From Bacteroidales bacterium (GTDB taxonomy: Bacteria > Bacteroidota > Bacteroidia > Bacteroidales > P3), in NCBI GenBank assembly GCA_009785425.1, contig WQWI01000001.1:62001-126000 (forward strand): a stretch of DNA of 64,000 bases, given 5' to 3'. A program made the translations under genes and the position numbers. The notes beneath the pieces were generated by a model, which was given only the letters and a program-made list of their open reading frames with translations, did no database searches and was not told the DNA's origin. Positions 9,306-16,441 of the stretch are shown here, piece by piece (positions within the stretch are counted from its first letter, which is position 1; every line of letters starts with the position of its first letter).

Positions 9306-10472
9306 ATGAAAAAACCACTTTTATCCCTCGCCCTAATCCTCGCAACAAGCCTTGCAGGGTTCGCTCAAACCTCCGGATTTTCCGGAGACCTAACTTGGGC
9401 TATCGCTGACGACACACTCCGAATTAGAGTAACTCACGCAACCAACACTGCAGGAATGAATAACTTTTCTAATGTAAATGAGGTTACTACTGCTCCCTGG
9501 GGTACAGTCGAAAATCGAGATTTATTCTATGCTGTAATTATAGAGGAACGTGTAACTTCAATCGGAGACCATGCGTTTCGGGGATTAACCGGGCTAACTT
9601 CTGCAACCATTGGCACAAGCGTAACAACAATCGGAAGGGCGGCGTTTAATAACACACGCTTCACCTCAATAATTATTCCTGACAATGTAACCTCAATTGG
9701 AAATGTGGCGTTTTTAGATAATCCAGCGTTAACTTCTGTAACCATTGGCACAGGCGTAACAACAATCGGAGAGGAGGTGTTTGCAAATAGTACTAATCTA
9801 TCGTCAATAACGGTACATCGCACAGTACCGCCAACTGTAGAATCTAATGCTTTTTTGGGTTTGCCGGCTACGGCTTGTTTGCGTGTACCTGAAGCCTCTG
9901 TTTCGGCTTATAAAGATGCTGACGTTTGGCAAGATTTTTCGTGTATTGAGCCAATATCTATCGCAGTAACCAATATCACAAACGTGCCAACAACAGTAAC
10001 AGCAGGCACAACGCTCGCACTAATCGGCACAGTAAATCCGATCAATGCCACAAATCAAACCATCGTGTGGAGCGTTCAAAATGCAGGTACAACAGGTGCA
10101 ACCATCAACGGCAACACGCTCAACGCAACATCGGCGGGAACTATGTCCGTTCGTGCCACAATTGTAAACGGAGCAACTGCAACAACGAATTTTACACAGG
10201 ATTTTAACATTACAGTTACGGCAGAAAGCACCTCAATTATCGACATTGACCAACAAGACGTTTTGAGCGTACACCCCAATCCATTCACAGACCAAATCCA
10301 CATCACCAACGCCGAAATCGGTGCGATGTTATACATTCTCAACGCAACCGGAAACACCGTACACACGCAGCCAATAACAAGCCAAACCCAAACAATTTGG
10401 TTAGGGCATTTGCCAAATGGTGTGTATATTTTGCGTATCGGCGAGCAGTCGATAAGGATTGTGAAGCAGTAA
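9306..10472 (+). CDS. BspA-type leucine-rich repeat surface protein with Ig-like domain and T9SS type A sorting domain
   Basis: Signal peptide MKKPLLSLALILATSLAGFAQ; LRR_5-like repeats (VTSIGDHAFRGLTGLTSATIGTSVTTIGRAAF); C-terminal LSVHPNPFTDQIHI...GVYILRIGEQSIRIVKQ. Confidence 0.8.
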   Translation: MKKPLLSLALILATSLAGFAQTSGFSGDLTWAIADDTLRIRVTHATNTAGMNNFSNVNEVTTAPWGTVENRDLFYAVIIEERVTSIGDHAFRGLTGLTSATIGTSVTTIGRAAFNNTRFTSIIIPDNVTSIGNVAFLDNPALTSVTIGTGVTTIGEEVFANSTNLSSITVHRTVPPTVESNAFLGLPATACLRVPEASVSAYKDADVWQDFSCIEPISIAVTNITNVPTTVTAGTTLALIGTVNPINATNQTIVWSVQNAGTTGATINGNTLNATSAGTMSVRATIVNGATATTNFTQDFNITVTAESTSIIDIDQQDVLSVHPNPFTDQIHITNAEIGAMLYILNATGNTVHTQPITSQTQTIWLGHLPNGVYILRIGEQSIRIVKQ

Positions 10473-10494
10473 AAAAAATGACCTGAAATTTATT

Positions 10495-10522
10495 GTAGGG
10501 GCGTTGCGTGCAACGCCCTTAC
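10495..10522. repeat. GTAGGGGC-type palindrome
   Basis: gtaggggcgttgcgtgcaacgcccttac. Confidence 0.85.
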
Positions 10523-10603
10523 TTATTTTCAGCATTTTGATGATTAAAAAATAATTTGGTGTGTTTGGGATTTTTTTTGTAACTTTGCAGAAAATACACG
10601 GCT

Positions 10604-10840
10604 ATGAGTACGGCAGAATTAAGAACACATATTGTTCACAGATTAGCGACTATCTACGATGCAAATGTTTTGGAAGAAATCAACTCAATGCTTGATTTCA
10701 AAATTTCAGATCCGGTTTTTCGCTGTACAAAAGAGCAACGTGTTGCCATCTCACAGGCACAGCAAGCAGTTGCAAACGGGGAATATGTAAGCCACGAAGA
10801 TGTTCAAAATGCCGTTGAATTATGTTTAAGCGAAAACTAA
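10604..10840 (+). CDS. Antitoxin-like small protein of a type II TA pair
   Basis: 78 aa ORF overlapping the downstream ParE/RelE-like ORF by 19 nt; TAACTTTG promoter motif at 10580. Confidence 0.6.
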   Translation: MSTAELRTHIVHRLATIYDANVLEEINSMLDFKISDPVFRCTKEQRVAISQAQQAVANGEYVSHEDVQNAVELCLSEN

Positions 10841-11124
10841 TTTGGTCGTCTCGTGCCAAAATAGAACTCCTTGAGATATTGGATTTCTACAAAAAACGCA
10901 ATGGCAACGCTAATTACAGCAGAAAACTTTATACTCGAATTGAGGAACTATTGGAATTATGCAAAGCACATAGTTTTATAGGAAAACGAACCGATTTCGA
11001 AAACGTAAGAGTGTTGATTGTTGATGATTATTTGATTTTTTACGAGGTTAGCAATACCGAGATAACCGTACTAACAATTTGGAGTTCTCGGCGAAATTCG
11101 GAAGCCTTACAGATTCGAAGATGA
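10822..11124 (+). CDS. RelE/ParE-family toxin
   Basis: LIWSSRAKIELLEILDFYKKRNGNANYSRKLYTRIEELLELC...RVLIVDDYLIFYEVSNTEITVLTIWSSRRN typical ParE/RelE. Confidence 0.75.
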   Translation: MFKRKLIWSSRAKIELLEILDFYKKRNGNANYSRKLYTRIEELLELCKAHSFIGKRTDFENVRVLIVDDYLIFYEVSNTEITVLTIWSSRRNSEALQIRR

Positions 11125-11810
11125 TAATGAAAACAGCAAAACTATACATAGTCCCCACCCCAATCGGCAATCTCGAAGATTTAACGTTTCGTGCACTTCG
11201 TGTTTTGAAAGAGGTTGACTTGATTTTGGCGGAAGATACGAGAGACTCTGCAAAATTGCTCAAACACTACGACATTCAAACACGTATGCAGTCGTACCAT
11301 TCGTTCAACGAACATCAAAAGGTGCAGTCGTTTGTAGAAAAAATCAAATCGGGGCAAACCATTGCTTTGATTAGTGATGCGGGAACTCCGGCGATTTCGG
11401 ATCCGGGCTTTTTGCTCGTTCGAGAGTGTGCAAATGCAGGGATTGAGGTAGAATGCTTGCCCGGTGCAACGGCATTTGTTCCGGCGTTGGTCAATTCAGC
11501 TTTGCCTTGCGAGCGCTTTATTTTCGAGGGCTTTTTGCCCGTCAAAAAAGGTCGTCAGACCAAACTTGGGCAACTCAAAAATCAAGATTGTACAATGATT
11601 TTTTATGAGTCGCCGTACCGCTTAGTCAAAACATTAGAACAATTTTCCGAAGTTTTCGGAAACGACCGAAAAGCCTGTGTTTGCAGAGAATTAACCAAAA
11701 TATACGAAGAAAACAAACGCGGTACATTGCAAGAATTGATTGCACATTTTTCGGGAAAAGATGTGAAAGGCGAAATAGTTATTGTTGTTGCGGGGAAATC
11801 GAAGTGGTAA
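11121..11810 (+). CDS. rsmI: 16S rRNA (cytidine(1402)-2'-O)-methyltransferase RsmI
   Basis: LYIVPTPIGNLEDLTFRALRVLKEVDLILAEDTRDSAKLLKHY...ALISDAGTPAISDPGF; ATGA overlap with the toxin stop. Confidence 0.93.
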   Translation: MIMKTAKLYIVPTPIGNLEDLTFRALRVLKEVDLILAEDTRDSAKLLKHYDIQTRMQSYHSFNEHQKVQSFVEKIKSGQTIALISDAGTPAISDPGFLLVRECANAGIEVECLPGATAFVPALVNSALPCERFIFEGFLPVKKGRQTKLGQLKNQDCTMIFYESPYRLVKTLEQFSEVFGNDRKACVCRELTKIYEENKRGTLQELIAHFSGKDVKGEIVIVVAGKSKW

Positions 11811-11828
11811 TACGCCACTGCTACAATA

Positions 11829-13829
11829 TTATTTCGTAACAACACGCCCCAAAAGGTTAGATATTTGCACGCGAGCCCGTTCAAATCTTGCCAACTCCGC
11901 AATCAAAATTTGTAAATTGTCCTCGTCTTTTTCGGCTCGTAATTTCTCTCGACGCTCGTCAATCATTTTTTCCAGTTTGCACAAGCGAAAAGCTGACAAA
12001 CACTCCGAAACAACTTGGGAAAGCTGTTCTTCTTCATGTTCTTTTTTCACACGAACACCCTTTTTTTGGTAGTTTTCGCTGATCGCATGCGGAAAATTCA
12101 TCAAGTCAATTGCCAGTTGTTTGATATTCTCGTTTTCGTGATGTGAAAAATAACCGTCGTCGATTTTTGACACAGATTGTGCTTCGGCTTCGCTCAGCAA
12201 CCGATCTGCATCGGTGGAGAAAGCGTCAAAAATCAAGCGATACAACGAATTTTCAAAACCAAGTAATTCATCGTTTGAAATTTCGCTGAAAATATAATTG
12301 CCAACGTTTCTTTTTTCGACTTCGTCTGCATTCTCAACTGCTACGGTAATGTCTGCCTGATGATAATTTATCAAAATTCGAATAATTTCACGTTCAACAG
12401 CATCAATTTGCCCTTCGACCTCGCTCAGGGCACGGGCGTCATCAAGTGCTGAATGGACATTGTCATTGAGCGGAGTCGAAATGCCCACGTCTGTACCAAC
12501 ATTTTCCGAATGCTGTTTTTTGAAATTAGTACGTAGAATTTTATTGATTTCGGCAATCAGAACCGTTTCCGGAAAATCCAAAATTCGACTGCATTCCGCA
12601 GTATAAACCGATCGAGAAATTGCATCGGGAATCAAGGCTATGCTCTCGACAATATCTTTTAGCAAATTTGCCTTTTTTATTGGATCTCCGGCGGTTTCTT
12701 TCAAAAGCAAATTGGCTTTGAAGCGAATAAAATCAACCGCATTTTCCGCAATAAATTTTTGCACGTCTTCCGAGCGGTGCGAACGTGCGAACGAATCCGG
12801 GTCTTGACCATCGGGAAATGACACAATTCGAACATTCAAACCTTCTTTCAAAATCATATCTAACCCTCGAAACGAGGCTTTGATACCCGCTTCGTCACCA
12901 TCGAAAAGTACCACGACATTTTTGGTGTAACGACTGATGAGTTTGATTTGATCAACCGTCAGTGCCGTTCCGGAAGACGCAACCACATTTTCCACGCCTG
13001 CTTGATGCAACGAAATCACATCGGTGTAACCTTCCACCAATAAACACGAGTCTTGCTTAACAATTGCAGATTTCGAAAAATATAATCCGTAAAGAACTTT
13101 GCTTTTGCTGTAAATATCGCTCTCCGGCGAATTCACGTATTTTGCGACTTTTTTATCGCTACTTAGCGTGCGACCTCCAAAACCGATTGTTCGCCCCGAA
13201 AGATTGTGAATTGGAAACATCACACGACCTTTGAAACGATCAAACAGCGTGCCGTCATCTTTGCGAACACTCAGTCCGGTTTTTACCAAATAGTCTGCGT
13301 TGTAGCCTTTAGTTATCGCTGTTTTTGTAAAACTTTCCCACTCGTCCAAACAATAGCCGAGTTGAAATTTTTCGATAGTTGCAGGCGAAAAACCACGTTC
13401 ACGAAAATACGACAAGCCTATAGAACGCCCAATATCATTGTCATGCAGAATTTCAACAAAATATTTTTTAGCAAATTCCGTTACATTGAACAAGCCTTCA
13501 CGCTCGTTCATTTGTTGAATCATTTCCGGCGTTTGCTCTTGCTCTTGAATTGGAATACCGTATTTTTTCGCCAAATGTCGCAATGCTTCGACATACGTGA
13601 AATGCTCGTGTTTCATCAAAAATGACACAGAGTCGCCACCTTCTCCACAGCCGAAACATTTAAAAATATTTCTTGCCGGATTTACATTGAACGACGGCGT
13701 TTTTTCGTTGTGAAACGGACACGAACCAATTAAATTCACACCACGCCTTTTGAGCGATACGAATTCTCCAACCACCTCGTCAATACGAGCGGTTTCGATA
13801 ATGGTTTGGACGGTTTCTTTGGGTATCAT
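11829..13829 (-). CDS. dnaG: DNA primase DnaG
   Basis: Zinc-binding CPFHNEKTPSFNVNPARNIFKCFGCGEGGD; TOPRIM LVEGYTDVISLHQAGVENVVASSGTAL; contains an in-frame repeat-derived segment. Confidence 0.95.
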   Translation of the reverse strand: MIPKETVQTIIETARIDEVVGEFVSLKRRGVNLIGSCPFHNEKTPSFNVNPARNIFKCFGCGEGGDSVSFLMKHEHFTYVEALRHLAKKYGIPIQEQEQTPEMIQQMNEREGLFNVTEFAKKYFVEILHDNDIGRSIGLSYFRERGFSPATIEKFQLGYCLDEWESFTKTAITKGYNADYLVKTGLSVRKDDGTLFDRFKGRVMFPIHNLSGRTIGFGGRTLSSDKKVAKYVNSPESDIYSKSKVLYGLYFSKSAIVKQDSCLLVEGYTDVISLHQAGVENVVASSGTALTVDQIKLISRYTKNVVVLFDGDEAGIKASFRGLDMILKEGLNVRIVSFPDGQDPDSFARSHRSEDVQKFIAENAVDFIRFKANLLLKETAGDPIKKANLLKDIVESIALIPDAISRSVYTAECSRILDFPETVLIAEINKILRTNFKKQHSENVGTDVGISTPLNDNVHSALDDARALSEVEGQIDAVEREIIRILINYHQADITVAVENADEVEKRNVGNYIFSEISNDELLGFENSLYRLIFDAFSTDADRLLSEAEAQSVSKIDDGYFSHHENENIKQLAIDLMNFPHAISENYQKKGVRVKKEHEEEQLSQVVSECLSAFRLCKLEKMIDERREKLRAEKDEDNLQILIAELARFERARVQISNLLGRVVTK
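12409..12488. repeat. TTCGACcTCGCTCA...TGAGCGGAGTCGAA inverted repeat inside dnaG
   Basis: tgcccttcgacctcgctcaggg...tcattgagcggagtcgaaatgccca; in frame on minus strand as ISTPLNDNVHSALDDARALSEVEGQ. Confidence 0.75.
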
Positions 13830-13843
13830 CGTTGTTTTTTGAT

Positions 13844-14977
13844 TTAGCCTATATCCTTCAGCCCCTCTTCGATCTCTTCAATGCTTGGCAGTGCTGACTT
13901 GTAATTTTCCGGCAATAAATTTGATATTTCGTATGCTGAAATTCCTATTGGTTGGCTACTACTCTCGAGCGAGTATTGTGCCATTATGTCGTTTTTGTTT
14001 TTGCAAATAAGCAATCCTATTGTTGGATTGTCGGTTTCCTTTTTTCTTTGATGATTGATAGCCGCAACATACGCCCCCAGTTTACCTGTATGTTCGGGTT
14101 GAAATTCGGTTGCTTTTAATTCAACAACCACATAGCAACGGAGTTCAGTATGATAGAAAAGCAAATCGATAAATCGTTCTGCATCGCCCATTTTTACGAG
14201 CACTTGTCTGCCAACAAAAGCAAATCCTTGTCCTAATTCTAGTAGAAATTTAGTAATGTTGGTAGTTAATGCGTCTTCCATTTCTCTTTCTTTGTAGCCA
14301 TCTGTAAGCGTGAGAAAATCGAAGTTGTATGGGTCTTTGAGAACTTGATTAGCCAAGTCGCTTTGAACTTCCGGCAGATGCCGTGAAAAGTTGGTCAGTG
14401 CTTTTCCTTGTTTTGAATACAGATCGGCATCCATAAAATGATCTAACACTGCTCTACTCCAGCCGTTTTCTATCGTTTTTTGAACGTAAAAAAGAGCCTC
14501 TTTGACAGATTTACATCTCGTAAATATTAAAGTGTGATGACCCCATGGTATTTGAAAAACAGGCAGATTTTGTAATTCGTCAACAAGTTGTTGACGAATT
14601 ATATTATGCTCACTATTATCCATTTGGGAATCATCAACAAGTTGTTGACGAATTGTGTTGCCAACTTGGCGTCGAATTGAAGTATCTTGAGTATAGAATT
14701 GATAAAAATACTTACAATATTTCAAATTTGTGACGGAAAATCCTTTCATGTACGGAAACTCAGAACGCAAGTCCCTACTCAGTTTCTCAAAAAATTTGCT
14801 ACCCCAAGAGGTTTCCATTTGACGAACAACAATATCTTGCCCCATGTCCCAGTAAAGGCGAAGCAATTCCTCATTCACTCGCACAGCAGCCTTGATCTGG
14901 CTTTGGCGAATTTTCGTTTTGAGGTCTATCAGCCATTGGCGATAGTCATTGCTGTCTATTTTTTCCGGCTTATTCAT
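13844..14977 (-). CDS. DUF1016/YhcG-type PD-(D/E)XK nuclease domain protein
   Basis: IPWGHHTLIFTRCKSVKEALFYVQKTIENGWSR...DLLFYHTELRCYVVVELKATEFQPEHTGKLGAYVAAI. Confidence 0.88.
   Translation of the reverse strand: MNKPEKIDSNDYRQWLIDLKTKIRQSQIKAAVRVNEELLRLYWDMGQDIVVRQMETSWGSKFFEKLSRDLRSEFPYMKGFSVTNLKYCKYFYQFYTQDTSIRRQVGNTIRQQLVDDSQMDNSEHNIIRQQLVDELQNLPVFQIPWGHHTLIFTRCKSVKEALFYVQKTIENGWSRAVLDHFMDADLYSKQGKALTNFSRHLPEVQSDLANQVLKDPYNFDFLTLTDGYKEREMEDALTTNITKFLLELGQGFAFVGRQVLVKMGDAERFIDLLFYHTELRCYVVVELKATEFQPEHTGKLGAYVAAINHQRKKETDNPTIGLLICKNKNDIMAQYSLESSSQPIGISAYEISNLLPENYKSALPSIEEIEEGLKDIG
14574..14654. repeat. Direct repeat/palindrome caacaagttgttgacgaatt x2 inside the DUF1016 gene
   Basis: aattcgtcaaca-agt-tgttgacgaatt (14574-14600) and a second copy 54 nt away; encodes (T/I)IRQQLVD twice. 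Confidence 0.85.
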
Positions 14978-15024
14978 ATTTTTTGCAAAGGTACGGTATT
15001 ATTTTTGTTTTCAAAATTTCCGGG

Positions 15025-15912
15025 CTACTGAACACACCGCAATGAAAAACCATTAAACTTACTACCCCAATGCTGTGGATTGATAGTCCCAGTTGAAGAA
15101 AAACGTAAGAGAAATCCGCCGTCTGCGGAATCCCCCGACTGCGACCAGTAGTACCCCCACGTGCCTTGACCGAACAACCCACCACTCGTATTGCAGGCAC
15201 CTCCAAAAGCACCGCCCCAAAGGGTAATATAGTTATTATTGACAAAAGTCGTATTTGTTCGAAACTGTCCGGTTCCGCCCATAGCAATATCCAAATCTCT
15301 AAAATCCTCCCTTGTGGGAACTCGCCAAGGATAGGGGCAAAGCTCCTCTCTCAACTCATACACTGCCTGCCAAGAAAACAAAACGCCTCTTTGATCGGGA
15401 TTTGAACGGCAATCAACGTTATAGCCGGCAGCTAATGACCAACCGCTGAAAGACGTTTTATTCCTACAGTCGTCCGTTTGCACAGCGTCAGACCAGATTT
15501 GAGTGATACTATCGTTTGAAATTTCCCAAGTACTACTCGTAACAAAACTTGCTCTACCAAGCCCTGTTTCCCAGCCTAACACAACCTCTACAACGCTTGT
15601 ATCCGAATGAGTACCATTTTCTGACATAGCGACAATAGCTGTCACACCCGTGTCAATTGCTACTACAACGCCATCGGTAACAGAAGCAATAGAAGCACTG
15701 TCGCTTGACCAAATCACATTTTGGTTAGTGGCATTTGCGGGCGAAATGGTTGCCCTCAAAGTCAAACTGTCGCCAATGGTTAATACGGCTATGGTTTGAT
15801 TGAGCCTTAAATCGTTAACCACAATACTGATGTCATCGTCGTTTCCGCAAGAAACAAAAACAAGGGAAAACGCAACAAGCATAGTCGTTAGGCGGAACAA
15901 ATATTTTTTCAT
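15025..15912 (-). CDS. Lipoprotein with Big_2-like domain and a single FISUMP-like Cys-rich module
   Basis: Lipobox MKKYLFRLTTMLVAFSLVFVSCGNDDD; Ig-like segment; WSDAVQ...VDCRSN...LFSWQ...ELCPYPWRVPTREDFRDLD...GFSLRCVQ. Confidence 0.75.
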   Translation of the reverse strand: MKKYLFRLTTMLVAFSLVFVSCGNDDDISIVVNDLRLNQTIAVLTIGDSLTLRATISPANATNQNVIWSSDSASIASVTDGVVVAIDTGVTAIVAMSENGTHSDTSVVEVVLGWETGLGRASFVTSSTWEISNDSITQIWSDAVQTDDCRNKTSFSGWSLAAGYNVDCRSNPDQRGVLFSWQAVYELREELCPYPWRVPTREDFRDLDIAMGGTGQFRTNTTFVNNNYITLWGGAFGGACNTSGGLFGQGTWGYYWSQSGDSADGGFLLRFSSTGTINPQHWGSKFNGFSLRCVQ

Positions 15913-15952
15913 AGACAGTTGTTTTTGGGTAGAATTATGTCTCAAAACTCGT

Positions 15953-16019
15953 TGTCATTGCGGGCTTGACCCGCAATCCCCTTGCTAATAAGGGATTCCG
16001 CGTCAAGCGCGGAATGACG
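15953..16019. repeat. GTCATTGCGGG...GGAATGACGG composite palindrome
   Basis: tgtcattgcgggcttgacccgcaatcccc...agggattccgcgtcaagcgcggaatgacgg, flanked by tgtctcaaa / tttgagaca. Confidence 0.85.
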
Positions 16020-16043
16020 GACATTTGAGACAGTCCTACGATT

Positions 16044-16421
16044 TTATTTCACCGCAATCGTTTCAATCTCTACAAGCACACCCAACGGAAGTTTTTGCAC
16101 AGCATACGCCACACGAGCAGGTGGATTTGCAGGATAAAATTTTGCATAAACCTCGTTCATTGCGGCAAAATTATCCATTGTGCTCAACAAACACGTTGAT
16201 TTTACAACATCTTCGAACGAATATCCGGCCTCTTTCAAAATAGCTTCGATGTTTTTCAGCACTTGTTCGGTTTGTTCGGAAATACCACCTTCGACAACTT
16301 GTCCGGTTGTCGGGTCAACAGGAAGTTGTCCGGAAATGTACAGTGTACCGTTGGCTTCGATAGCTTGACTGTAAGGACCAATAGCTTTTGGTGCGTTTTG
16401 CGAGTTGATGATTTTTTTCAT
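16044..16421 (-). CDS. ridA: RidA family reactive intermediate/imine deaminase
   Basis: IINSQNAPKAIGPYSQAIEANGTLYISGQLPVDPTTG...NPPARVAYAVQKLPLGVLVEIETIAVK. Confidence 0.9.
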   Translation of the reverse strand: MKKIINSQNAPKAIGPYSQAIEANGTLYISGQLPVDPTTGQVVEGGISEQTEQVLKNIEAILKEAGYSFEDVVKSTCLLSTMDNFAAMNEVYAKFYPANPPARVAYAVQKLPLGVLVEIETIAVK

Positions 16422-16441
16422 GTAATTATGTTTTTTTGTGT

